A DNA stretch of 64,000 nucleotides, from contig NZ_CP029257.1 of NCBI RefSeq assembly GCF_024399415.1, positions 1,077,501 through 1,141,500 on the forward strand. Direction: 5' to 3'. Below, in pieces: positions 38,042-49,304 of the stretch. The notes below the pieces were generated by a model. The model saw nothing but the letters and a program-made list of their open reading frames with translations, ran no database searches and was not told the origin of the DNA. Positions within the stretch are counted from its first letter, which is position 1; every line of letters starts with the position of its first letter. Source of the stretch: Streptococcus oralis. GTDB taxonomy: Bacteria; Bacillota; Bacilli; Lactobacillales; Streptococcaceae. The position numbers and the translations under genes are program-made.

Positions 38042-38587
38042 CTATTTCTTTTGTAGTTCCCAGTACTGAATCGCCATAATGGTCTTGGCATCACAGATAT
38101 GACCTGACTGGATCAGGTTCTTGGCTTCCTCTAGACTTACCTCTAGGACTTCCAAGGTTTCATCATCATCTTGTGGGCGAGGATTTTCCACCTTGACCAA
38201 ATCACTAGCGAGGTAGAGTTTTAGTTTTTCATTACAAAATCCGATCGCAGAATAGAAATCGTACAACAGTTCTAACTTACCAGTGTATGCAACTTCTTCT
38301 TCCAATTCACGAAGGGCCGCCGCCATTGGATCAGCATTTTCACCAAGTTCAAGTTTACCAGCAGGAATCTCATAAGAAACCGCCTCAATAGCCTTTCGGT
38401 ATTGCTTAACGAGAACGATTTTGTCCTCGGCTGTCACAGCTAATACACAAACAGCTCCATTGTGAAAAATCAAGTCACGTTGGGCAGTCCCCTTTCCTTC
38501 TGGTAGTTCCACCTGGTCTTGTACTAGTTTGAAAATAGGACCTTGATAGATTTCCTTCCGACTAATCGTTTTTTCTTCAAATTCCAT
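38042..38587 (-). CDS. nudF: Nudix hydrolase, ADP-ribose pyrophosphatase type
   Basis: Hydrolyses ADP-ribose or similar nucleoside diphosphate sugars. The Nudix box is [21 protein letters not shown], matching GX5EX7REUXEEXGU up to the final glycine region. Length 181 is normal. The ribosome site AGGAG overlaps the glmU stop, indicating coupling with glmU. Confidence 0.88.
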   Translation of the reverse strand: MEFEEKTISRKEIYQGPIFKLVQDQVELPEGKGTAQRDLIFHNGAVCVLAVTAEDKIVLVKQYRKAIEAVSYEIPAGKLELGENADPMAAALRELEEEVAYTGKLELLYDFYSAIGFCNEKLKLYLASDLVKVENPRPQDDDETLEVLEVSLEEAKNLIQSGHICDAKTIMAIQYWELQKK

Positions 38588-38596
38588 GACAAACTC

Positions 38597-39990
<1,394 letters not shown>

Positions 39991-40130
39991 CTAGAAATTC
40001 CCTTTTATTATACCATAATTTAGTTTCTTAGGAGTAAACAAACAGAGAAATAGGGAAAATACGCCCATATATTCACTTTTTCCGATGTTTTCTTTGATTT
40101 TTTTATTTATTTACGTTAAACTAAATAGAT

Positions 40131-40931
40131 ATGAGAAAAAAGATTAATCCAGCTATTATTTTTACTTTATTTACTATATTTATAGCTATTTTGATCCTCA
40201 ATAGACCATCTTATGAAGACCATCCCGTCAAGTCAAAACCAAATGCTGTCCAGGTTGAAAATCAGGCCTTGCATAATCTTGACAAACCTATTATTGATGT
40301 CTCTGGTTGGCAAAGACCTGAGGAAATCAACTACGATACCTTGTCTCAAAATATTTCAGGTGTTATTGTTCGCGTCCACAATGGAGCTCAACATACTGAA
40401 AAAAATGATGCCGCTTATGCCAATGGTATTGATAAAGCCTATAAAAGTCATATTACAGAATTTCAAAAGCGTAATGTCCCAGTTGGAGTCTATGCCTATC
40501 TAGCTAGCCCCAGCAAGGAAGAAATGGAAAAAGCCGCTGAAGTTTTCTATAATGCTGCTTCTCCTTACAACCCTAGTTACTATTGGTTGGACGTGGAAGA
40601 AAAAACAATGTCTGATATGAATGAAGGGGTTGAAGCCTTTCGTGCTAAACTGGAATCTTTAGGTGCTAAAAACATCGGCATCTATATTGGAGTTTACTTC
40701 ATGCAAGAACACAGTATCAATACAGATAAGTTTACTGCTATTTGGATTCCTTCCTACGGGACAGACTCTGGTTACTTTGAAACAACACCCAATACCAGTT
40801 TAGACTACGACCTCCATCAGTATACTTCAAAAGGAAGAATTGCTGGATTTGAACATCATTTAGATATTAATCTCATTTCTACCTTGAAGGAAAAAGAAGA
40901 AACCTTCAGAAAACTATTTTTAAGACCATAA
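40131..40931 (+). CDS. GH25 family lysozyme-like protein, membrane-anchored
   Basis: Predicted muramidase of the GH25 fold. An N-terminal hydrophobic segment (about 9-24) anchors or exports it. The catalytic domain starts at IIDVSGWQ (Asp56) and includes GVYAY and YYWLDVEE (Asp154, Glu156), ending in YDLHQYTSKGRIAG. No choline-binding repeats or SH3 domain are seen, unlike LytC. 266 residues. Alone between glmU (divergent) and a DUF368 gene, with a terminator in between. Confidence 0.85.
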   Translation: MRKKINPAIIFTLFTIFIAILILNRPSYEDHPVKSKPNAVQVENQALHNLDKPIIDVSGWQRPEEINYDTLSQNISGVIVRVHNGAQHTEKNDAAYANGIDKAYKSHITEFQKRNVPVGVYAYLASPSKEEMEKAAEVFYNAASPYNPSYYWLDVEEKTMSDMNEGVEAFRAKLESLGAKNIGIYIGVYFMQEHSINTDKFTAIWIPSYGTDSGYFETTPNTSLDYDLHQYTSKGRIAGFEHHLDINLISTLKEKEETFRKLFLRP

Positions 40932-40932
40932 G

Positions 40933-40968
40933 ACAAGTGAAAATTGCTCTCTTTTTCACTTGTTTTTT
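40933..40968 (+). terminator. Terminator after the GH25 gene
   Basis: An 11-bp stem ACAAGTGAAAA/TTTTCACTTGT (40933-40943 with 40953-40963), followed by a T-run. Confidence 0.8.
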
Positions 40969-41037
40969 CATTTTCTTCTCGTCTGTGTTATAATTGATAG
41001 AATAGAGAAAGAATTTTATGAAATTGAGGATTTTATG

Positions 41038-41880
41038 ATGTTTTCATGGATTGCAAGAGTTATTAAAGGAATCGTCATCGCCTTAGGATTTATCTTACCA
41101 GGAATTTCAGGCGGTGTTTTGGCAGCTATTTTGGGGATCTACGAGCGAATGATTAGCTTTCTGGCTCATCCTTTTAAGGATTTTAAAGCGAATGTCCTAT
41201 ACTTTATCCCAGTAGCAATCGGGATGTTGCTAGGCATTGGTTTGTTTTCTTATCCAATCGAGTATCTGCTTGAAAATTACCAGGTCTATGTTTTATGGAG
41301 TTTTGCTGGAGCTATCATCGGTACGGTTCCTAGCCTCCTTAAAGAATCTACTCGAGAATCTGATCGTGACAAGATCGACCTAGTCTGGTTCTGGACCACC
41401 TTTATCCTTTCAGGTGTCGGGCTCTACGCGCTAAACTTTGTTGTTGGTTCACTCAGTGCCAGTTTCGCTAGCTTCATCTTAGCGGGTGCTCTTTTAGCGC
41501 TTGGTGTCTTGGTGCCTGGTTTAAGCCCGTCAAATCTACTCTTGATTTTAGGACTGTACGCTCCGATGCTAACTGGCTTTAAGACCTTTGATTTATTTGG
41601 TACCTTCCTTCCTATCGGGATTGGTGCAGGTGCAACTCTCATCGTTTTTTCAAAATTAATGGACCATGCCTTGAACAACTACCACTCCCGTGTTTATCAC
41701 TTTATTATTGGAATTGTGCTATCAAGCACCCTCTTGATTTTGATTCCAAATGCTGGAAGTGCTGAAAGTATCCAATACACTGGACTTTCTATTGTGAGCT
41801 ATGTTCTCATCGCCTTCTTCTTTGCACTTGGCATTTGGCTTGGTATCTGGATGAGTCAATTGGAGGATAAGTATAAATAA
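41038..41880 (+). CDS. DUF368 membrane protein (PopT-type undecaprenyl-phosphate transporter)
   Basis: Polytopic membrane protein with about eight hydrophobic helices. The repeated LPGISGGVLA and VPGLSPSNLL motifs define the DUF368 family, members of which (PopT) recycle undecaprenyl phosphate across the membrane for wall synthesis. GAGGA followed by ATGs at 41035 and 41038 sets the start; I chose the second (280 residues). A longer frame from 40960 lacks a ribosome site. Its stop overlaps the start of the next gene. Confidence 0.85.
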   Translation: MFSWIARVIKGIVIALGFILPGISGGVLAAILGIYERMISFLAHPFKDFKANVLYFIPVAIGMLLGIGLFSYPIEYLLENYQVYVLWSFAGAIIGTVPSLLKESTRESDRDKIDLVWFWTTFILSGVGLYALNFVVGSLSASFASFILAGALLALGVLVPGLSPSNLLLILGLYAPMLTGFKTFDLFGTFLPIGIGAGATLIVFSKLMDHALNNYHSRVYHFIIGIVLSSTLLILIPNAGSAESIQYTGLSIVSYVLIAFFFALGIWLGIWMSQLEDKYK

Positions 41881-42362
41881 TGGCAAAGAAAGTTAAGAAT
41901 AAAAAAACCTTGGTCGAACAAATCTTGACCAAGGCGGGTATTGATCATACTGGTATTCAAATCAATGCGCTTGAGGGAGAACTTCCTTCGGAATATGATC
42001 GAACACATATCTTTAAAACCTTGGCTCTGCTGGGTGATAAGACGGGGCCAATCATCGGAATCGTTCCCATAACAGAACACCTCGCTGAGAAAAAACTAGC
42101 AAAGGTTTCTGGTAATAAAAAAGTCAGCATGATTCCACAAAAAGACCTAGAAAAAACGACAGGCTATATTCATGGGGCTAATAACCCCGTCGGCATTCGC
42201 CAAAAACACAATTATCCCATTTTTATTGATCAGACTGCTTTGGATTTGGACCAAATGATTGTTTCTGCTGGAGAAGTTGGGCATAGTATCATCATCCGAC
42301 CTCAAGACTTAGCCAGCTTTGTAAAAGCAGATTTTGCTGATCTCTTGGAGGAAGACAACTGA
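41880..42362 (+). CDS. ybaK: YbaK/EbsC family Cys-tRNA(Pro) deacylase
   Basis: Trans-editing enzyme that hydrolyses mischarged Cys-tRNA(Pro). It has VKTL-like and KKVSMIPQKDLEKTTGYIHGANNPVG segments, with the family's conserved lysine and GxxxP loop. Length 160 is normal. Its ATG overlaps the DUF368 stop, and its stop overlaps the start of the phosphatase gene, so the three form an operon. Confidence 0.88.
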   Translation: MAKKVKNKKTLVEQILTKAGIDHTGIQINALEGELPSEYDRTHIFKTLALLGDKTGPIIGIVPITEHLAEKKLAKVSGNKKVSMIPQKDLEKTTGYIHGANNPVGIRQKHNYPIFIDQTALDLDQMIVSAGEVGHSIIIRPQDLASFVKADFADLLEEDN

Positions 42363-42985
42363 TGAAACTCTATTTTGTCCGCCATGGTCGCACCCTCTGG
42401 AATCTTGAAGGACGTTTTCAAGGTGCTAGCGGTGACTCTCCCCTTCTTCCAGAGTCCATTGACATCCTAAAACAACTTGGCCAGTATCTCAAGGAAATTC
42501 CTTTTGATACGATTTATTCTAGTGATTTACCCAGAGCCGTTAAATCTGCTGAAATTATCCAAAGTCAACTCCAGGCCCCTTGTCCTTTAAAGAGCATTCC
42601 TGACCTACGTGAATGGCAACTTGGCAAACTAGAGGGATTAAAAATCGCTACGCTCAATGCCATCTACCCGCAACAAATCAAGGCCTTTCGCTCTAATCTA
42701 GCTCAGTTTGATACGAGGATGTTTGAAGCCGAATCTCTCTACTCTACGACTCAGCGAACCATTCAGTTTATCAAATCTCTGAAAGAAAGTTCGGCTGAAA
42801 GAATTTTGATTGTCGGGCATGGGGCAAATCTCACTGCTAGCCTACGCACTCTCTTAGGCTATAAAGAGGCTCACCTTCGCAAAGATGGAGGCTTGGCCAA
42901 TGCTAGTCTGACAATTTTGGACACTGAGGATTTTGAAACCTTCACTCTGGAAAGATGGAATGACACTTCCTATCAAGAAAAATAA
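42362..42985 (+). CDS. Histidine phosphatase (phosphoglycerate mutase) family protein
   Basis: RHG-motif phosphatase: LYFVRHGRTLWN has the catalytic histidine, and VGHGANLTASL the second. GRFQGASGDSPL resembles the cobalamin phosphatase CobC/PhoE subgroup. 207 residues. The substrate is unknown. Last gene of the short operon, followed by a terminator. Confidence 0.85.
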   Translation: MKLYFVRHGRTLWNLEGRFQGASGDSPLLPESIDILKQLGQYLKEIPFDTIYSSDLPRAVKSAEIIQSQLQAPCPLKSIPDLREWQLGKLEGLKIATLNAIYPQQIKAFRSNLAQFDTRMFEAESLYSTTQRTIQFIKSLKESSAERILIVGHGANLTASLRTLLGYKEAHLRKDGGLANASLTILDTEDFETFTLERWNDTSYQEK

Positions 42986-42987
42986 TG

Positions 42988-43018
42988 GAACTTGATCTTA
43001 ATAGTCAAGTTCTTTTTA
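42988..43018 (+). terminator. Terminator after the phosphatase gene
   Basis: An 8-bp stem GAACTTGA/TCAAGTTC (42988-42995 with 43005-43012) with a 9-base loop and TTTTT after it. Confidence 0.8.
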
Positions 43019-43114
43019 GTTTTCAAAGAATATCCGTGAATTTCTCTGCTATTTATGATAAAATGGTAGTATCGCAAAAAATGACTCATCGTATCAAATT
43101 TTGAGTAAAATTAG

Positions 43115-44614
<1,500 letters not shown>

Positions 44615-44620
44615 ACTCTT

Positions 44621-44649
44621 ATCCTCTGGTACTTGCCAGAGGATTTTTC
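44621..44649 (+). terminator. Terminator of lysS
   Basis: A perfect 9-bp stem ATCCTCTGG/CCAGAGGAT (44621-44629 with 44636-44644) with a 6-base loop and TTTTT. Confidence 0.88.
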
Positions 44650-44655
44650 GATACA

Positions 44656-44690
44656 AAAAGAGACTGAGGAAAAACTCAATCTCTTTTCTT
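44656..44690 (-). terminator. Terminator of the amino-acid ABC operon
   Basis: A 13-bp stem (44656-44668 with 44675-44687, one G-T pair), 6-base loop, and U-run on the minus strand. Confidence 0.85.
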
Positions 44691-45528
44691 ATTCTTGATT
44701 TTTAACTTGACTGGTGGCTACATCTTCCCCAAACCATCTCTGGCTGATTTCCTGGAATTTTCCTTCTTGGTATAGTGAGATAAAGGCTTGGTTCAATGCA
44801 GCTAGCAAAGTTTTATCAGCAGGTCTCACACCCACTGCAAAAGCTTCACTTTCAAAGCCAGCTGAAAAGACATTGTAGTCATTTAAAATCCCTTCAGACT
44901 GGAGGTAGTAATTGGCATATACTCGGTCAATCAACAGGGCATCAATCCGATCATTTTTTAAATCAATCAAGGCTTCATTGAAACTTTGGTATTGATTGGC
45001 TTTCTGGTCTTTCACTCGATTCTTGAGTAGTTCTGGTTGTCGTTCAAAATTCAAATAGCCAGAAGATCCTGCCTGGGCCCCTAGAACTTTATCAGTCATA
45101 TCCTGAATTGAGTGGATGTTCTGAGATTTCTTAGAAACTAAAACTTGCTGATTTTCCATATAAGGTATGGTAAAAGCAACCTTCTCTTTCCGTTCATCTG
45201 TAGCTGTATAGCCATTCCAGATAGCATCAATAGTACCGTTTTGTAGTTCGGTTTCTTTCATATCCCAGTCGATGGGTTGAAATTTAATCTGAATTCCTAG
45301 CTTTTCAGAAACAGCTTGAGCTAAGTCAATATCAAAACCTGCATACTGGCCATTCTTTTCCTCAAATCCCATGGGAACAAAGGTATTGTCAAAGCCAATG
45401 GTAATGCTTCCCTGCTTTTGATATTTGGCCCAATTATCCTGATTTGGATCACTTGCCTTCTGAGTACAAGCCGTCAGGAAGAAGCTAAAGAACAGAGCAA
45501 GTACAAGGGCAATTTTCTTTCTCTTCAT
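44689..45528 (-). CDS. Amino acid ABC transporter substrate-binding lipoprotein
   Basis: Family 3 solute-binding protein. The signal peptide ends in lipobox LTAC. The binding domain shows ITIGFDNTFVPMGFEE, GFDIDLAQAV and IWNGYTATDERKEK. It is probably specific for polar amino acids, cystine or glutamine; the specificity cannot be read from sequence. ATG at 45528 behind AGGAGG gives 279 residues; the in-frame GTG upstream is inside the ribosome site. Last gene of the operon. Confidence 0.9.
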   Translation of the reverse strand: MKRKKIALVLALFFSFFLTACTQKASDPNQDNWAKYQKQGSITIGFDNTFVPMGFEEKNGQYAGFDIDLAQAVSEKLGIQIKFQPIDWDMKETELQNGTIDAIWNGYTATDERKEKVAFTIPYMENQQVLVSKKSQNIHSIQDMTDKVLGAQAGSSGYLNFERQPELLKNRVKDQKANQYQSFNEALIDLKNDRIDALLIDRVYANYYLQSEGILNDYNVFSAGFESEAFAVGVRPADKTLLAALNQAFISLYQEGKFQEISQRWFGEDVATSQVKNQE

Positions 45529-45537
45529 AGGCACCTC

Positions 45538-46173
45538 CTACTCCCACTTTGGATCAACCTTAAGGATCTGATCAGCAATGTTTTCCGCAAACTGAAGATC
45601 GTGGGTCACAACAATCTGAGTTATCCCACGCTCTTTATTTTGAAGGATAAGTTTTTCTACTTCTAATCGCAATTCTGGATCTAAGGCTGATGTAGGCTCA
45701 TCATATCCAATAATTTCTGGGTTTATCATCATAGCGCGTGCTAAGGCCACCCGTTGTTTTTGCCCACCTGAAAGTGAGAATGGAAAGGCATCTGCATGCC
45801 CAGCTAACCCAAGTTGTTCTAACAAACCACGCGCCTTCTTCTCAGCAACTTCCTTCTCCATGCTTATTGTTTTTATGGGCGACAGAGTTAAGTTATCTAG
45901 AACTGACAAATGCGGAAAGAGTTGAAAATCTTGGAAAACAAATCCCAGAAGATTGCGCTTTTCTAGTTCGTCTATAGCTAGCGATTCACCGTTATAGTAA
46001 ATTTCCCCTGAATCGATGGTTTCCAGTCCAGCTAGCATACGTAATAGGGTTGTCTTTCCGCCTCCTGATGGACCTACGATTGCAAGGATTTGCTTTTCAG
46101 GAATTGATAGGCTGAAATTGGTTAAGATTTGTTTGCCACCAAAGGCCTTGTTAATGTTTCGTAATTCTAACAT
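45538..46173 (-). CDS. Amino acid ABC transporter ATP-binding protein
   Basis: Cytoplasmic ATPase of the importer. Walker A is GPSGGGKTTL, the Q-loop lies in FQDFQLFPH, the signature is LSGGQKQRVALA and Walker B is IIGYDEPTSALD. ATG at 46173 with AGGAGG upstream gives 211 residues; a longer frame would read back into the permease gene. Between the permease and the binding protein. Confidence 0.92.
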   Translation of the reverse strand: MLELRNINKAFGGKQILTNFSLSIPEKQILAIVGPSGGGKTTLLRMLAGLETIDSGEIYYNGESLAIDELEKRNLLGFVFQDFQLFPHLSVLDNLTLSPIKTISMEKEVAEKKARGLLEQLGLAGHADAFPFSLSGGQKQRVALARAMMINPEIIGYDEPTSALDPELRLEVEKLILQNKERGITQIVVTHDLQFAENIADQILKVDPKWE

Positions 46174-46183
46174 AGCAATCCTC

Positions 46184-46825
46184 CTATCTGTAATAACTGT
46201 ACTTCTTCTCAAGTTTTTTCGCTACAATGGTTACAAGACCAATCATAATCAAATAAATCGCTCCAGCTAAAAACATAGGAACAAGACTAGCATCTCGATT
46301 GGCTGCTGTCCGACTTGCCAAAATCAAATCTGAAATCCCAAGGGCATAAACCAATGAAGTATCCTTGACCAAACTCATGATTTCATTAAAGACGCTCGGT
46401 AAGACAATCTTTGTAACCTGAGGAAGAATGATATATCGCACTGTGTCAAAAGGACTAAACTTCAAGACCTTAGCAGCCTCATATTGACCTTTAGGAATGG
46501 TTTCAATCCCACCACGAAATATTTCAGCAAAGTAGGCTGCATAGTTCAATACAAAAGCGATCACAGCAGCAGGCAAACGATCTAAACGTATCCCAATGCT
46601 AGGAAGAACATAGTAAATAAAGATTAATTGCAAGAGCAAGGGAGTCCCTCGCATCACCCAAATATAAAGGTCAATCAGATAATGGAGGGGTTTCCAGCGG
46701 ACTTGTAAAGCAAAAGCAACGACAATACCTAAAGGAATTGAAAAGATCAAGACCAGAGCAAAGACTTGAAGTGTCATACTTGCACCGTTCAATAAACTTG
46801 GTAATATCTCAAACATATAAGACAT
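46184..46825 (-). CDS. Amino acid ABC transporter permease
   Basis: HisM/GlnP-type membrane permease with about five helices and the EAA-like loop EAAKVLKFSPFDTVRYIILPQ. ATG at 46825 behind AGGAGG gives 213 residues; an upstream frame to 46873 has no ribosome site. First gene of the three-gene operon, whose promoter must lie in the AT-rich region to its right. Confidence 0.92.
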   Translation of the reverse strand: MSYMFEILPSLLNGASMTLQVFALVLIFSIPLGIVVAFALQVRWKPLHYLIDLYIWVMRGTPLLLQLIFIYYVLPSIGIRLDRLPAAVIAFVLNYAAYFAEIFRGGIETIPKGQYEAAKVLKFSPFDTVRYIILPQVTKIVLPSVFNEIMSLVKDTSLVYALGISDLILASRTAANRDASLVPMFLAGAIYLIMIGLVTIVAKKLEKKYSYYR

Positions 46826-47113
46826 ACTGCACCTCCTAAAAATTATTGTTCCTATTATAGCATAAATAAACAATTTAGCAAGGGTTTTTGTAAAAAAATT
46901 CTATAATTCTTGAACTATACACCTTTATCTAAGAAATAAGAGCGAAATATCATCTTACAGAATTCGAAGAATTATAAGGATTCTAGACTCGAATATAAGT
47001 TTAACTTCTAAATCTGAGAGAACAATGATCCAATTTTTTTATCAAATATCTATAAAAATTTCATTGATACAGAACGCTGTTTTCTCTCATTCACTTCATA
47101 CCTCTAGAGATAT
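46826..47113. other. Gene-free region between the ABC operon and the adhesin terminator
   Basis: About 290 AT-rich bases with no coding frame. It must hold the leftward ABC-operon promoter; AT-rich -10-like matches are numerous and I cannot single one out. No repeat family recognised. Confidence 0.45.
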
Positions 47114-47171
47114 AAAAAAAGAACCACTTTATAAGAATAGTATCATTTCTACTATCCATACAAGTGGCTCT
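47114..47171 (-). terminator. Long hairpin terminator of the adhesin gene
   Basis: Arms GAACCACTT (47121-47129) and AAGTGGCTC (47162-47170), with further inner pairing (ATAGTATCATTTCTACTAT region), followed by seven U on the minus strand (47114-47120). Confidence 0.8.
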
Positions 47172-47213
47172 TTGATGATGCCATAGCAAGGGCATCAAAA
47201 TTTTTCAACTAGA

Positions 47214-49013
47214 TTATTTAACTTTTTTGAAACGGAATAAGAGAATGGAACCAAATGCAAGTACTACTCCTACAACAGTAAGCAAGATAGTCATTTCAGA
47301 TGTACCAGTATTTGGTAGTTCTTTATTTTCTTCTGGTTGTTTAGGTTTGTTATCAGAAGAACCTGGAGTCTCAGTAGCATAAGTATTTGTGATGGTTGGA
47401 TTATTACCTGTAACTGTTGCTACAAGTTGACCCTGACCATTGTCTGCAACTTTTACTGTTACTGTATAAGCATTTTTATCATAAGTTACACCAGCTTCAC
47501 CACCATCTTTTTCAGTGATCGTGTATGTGTGAGTTCCTGTAGCAGTGTATTCAATCGCTGGGAAAGCAACTGTTCCGTCTGCAGCATTCTTAGCTGTTGC
47601 TACAAGTTTGTCGCCTTCTTTCAATTCAAATTCATATTTATCTGCCTCAAGAGGTTTACCATTTAGGACTTTTTTAGCAGTAATTGAAGTTGTTGCAGAT
47701 TTAACAGAATACGAATTTACAAAAACTTTATTGTCATATTTAACACTTGCAAACTTCTCACCATAAACATCTGTTACAGTAACTTCTGCGTTAATAGTCT
47801 TATCATCGTAAGCAAAACCTGGTTTTTGATCATTAACTTCTTTGATCTGATACTGATAAGTACCCACTGTAGAGAATTTAACGGCTTTAAATTTCACTTT
47901 ACCATCTTTATCATTCTTAACAGTTTCAACAACTGATCCGTTTGGATCAAGTAGTTGGAAGCTAAATTCTTCAGCAGCTAAGTCTTTTCCTTTTAACTGC
48001 TTAGAAACCTCAAATGAAACTTCTGTAGAACGTGAACCAGAACTAATACCTTCAGTTGTGGTTAATGGTGCAAAACCTTCTACATCAAAGTTTTCAGTCG
48101 AAGTCGTAATTTTAACGTTATTGAAAGCTTTCTTTGTTGTATTATCAACTGGTGCGGTGATACGAGTCTTATAAACTACATACAAACCTTGGTTGGTTAG
48201 ATCACCATTACCATTTGGAGTAATAGTGAAGCGATTTGAATCTTGAACAACAATGTGACTTGGATTCAAAAGAGGATGATGCTCATCCTTACCCCATTCA
48301 GTAAAGTAGTAACCTGTAATCTCACTAGCTAATACTTGCCCTTCAGGGATTGTATCTTGAATCGAAACACCTTCATAAGGATTAGCATATTTGTTTACGC
48401 GAATATACCAATTAATATAATTTGGATCGTTTGTATCTTGAACTCCCCATTTAGTAAATCCTGTTGAATCCTCATCTGGAACAATACGAGTCAAATTGTA
48501 TACTCCTGCTCCAGGAATGTTGATTGGATACGATTTATTGAGTTCAACATTATCAGCCCATACAACAGTAAATAAGGCCGAAATTTGTTTCTCTTCAGGT
48601 AAGTTAGCAAAATAATCTTCGTTACTTACCGTCACAGTCGCTGTATTTGCAGACTTATTTGTCGTTAACTCAGCAACTTTAGTGACTCCATCGTTACCAA
48701 AGATTTCAGTAGTTGAATCTGATTCAATTTTGAATTCATTTGGCACTTTATAAACCATAAAGTCACCATTCTTCAACGTTGTTGAGTTGTCGAATTTGTA
48801 AGTGGTTTGAAGGTAAAATTTCCCTTCACCATACTCTGCACCGTCAACTAACTTATTATTGTTAATTGTCGGTACTGTCGTTAGCGTATAGCTACTAGAT
48901 GGTAGTTCAGCAGCTTTAACCACATTGCTAGTTCTTAGTACTGGGATAAATACTGAAGCTACTAACAATAGCGCCATGAATGCATGAGAAAGTTTTTTAT
49001 TAATCTTTTTCAC
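47214..49013 (-). CDS. LPXTG-anchored surface protein with two pilin isopeptide domains
   Basis: Wall-anchored adhesin or pilin-like protein of 599 residues. Signal peptide about 1-35. Residues about 36-325 look like an Ig-fold adhesin region. Two FctA-type isopeptide domains follow: about 330-435 (Lys338, Glu392, Asn433) and about 441-545 (Lys447 or 448, Glu501, Asn543), expected to self-crosslink. Pro/Glu-rich wall spacer, then LPNTG at 566-570, a hydrophobic helix and a KKVK tail for the housekeeping sortase. No sortase or partner pilin gene lies nearby, so it is probably a monomeric adhesin. Own promoter and terminator. Ligand unknown. Confidence 0.88.
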   Translation of the reverse strand: MKKINKKLSHAFMALLLVASVFIPVLRTSNVVKAAELPSSSYTLTTVPTINNNKLVDGAEYGEGKFYLQTTYKFDNSTTLKNGDFMVYKVPNEFKIESDSTTEIFGNDGVTKVAELTTNKSANTATVTVSNEDYFANLPEEKQISALFTVVWADNVELNKSYPINIPGAGVYNLTRIVPDEDSTGFTKWGVQDTNDPNYINWYIRVNKYANPYEGVSIQDTIPEGQVLASEITGYYFTEWGKDEHHPLLNPSHIVVQDSNRFTITPNGNGDLTNQGLYVVYKTRITAPVDNTTKKAFNNVKITTSTENFDVEGFAPLTTTEGISSGSRSTEVSFEVSKQLKGKDLAAEEFSFQLLDPNGSVVETVKNDKDGKVKFKAVKFSTVGTYQYQIKEVNDQKPGFAYDDKTINAEVTVTDVYGEKFASVKYDNKVFVNSYSVKSATTSITAKKVLNGKPLEADKYEFELKEGDKLVATAKNAADGTVAFPAIEYTATGTHTYTITEKDGGEAGVTYDKNAYTVTVKVADNGQGQLVATVTGNNPTITNTYATETPGSSDNKPKQPEENKELPNTGTSEMTILLTVVGVVLAFGSILLFRFKKVK

Positions 49014-49058
49014 AACATTTGCCTCCTTTATTTTTGGGGATAGATTCCCCTATTTATT

Positions 49059-49086
49059 ATTATATATTCTTATATAAATTTGTCAA
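49059..49086 (-). promoter_or_regulatory. Promoter of the LPXTG protein gene
   Basis: Minus strand TTGACA (49081-49086), 16-base spacer, TATAAT (49059-49064), followed by a short GGGGA/TCCCC hairpin in the leader (49036-49050). Confidence 0.7.
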
Positions 49087-49304
49087 GTATTTCATAGTAG
49101 TTCGATGTTCAAATCATACCTTTAAACTCTTATTTTATAGGGTGTAGCAGGCTTTCATCGTTCAAAACTACATCTAAATTGGCTATAAGAAATTTTAACA
49201 TTTATATTATATTAGTAAAAAAGAAAAGACCTCTGAGGTCTTTCAAATCATTCATTTAAAGTCATTCGTTTCTGTTAACGAGATTTTACAAAAATTAGAA
49301 ATCC

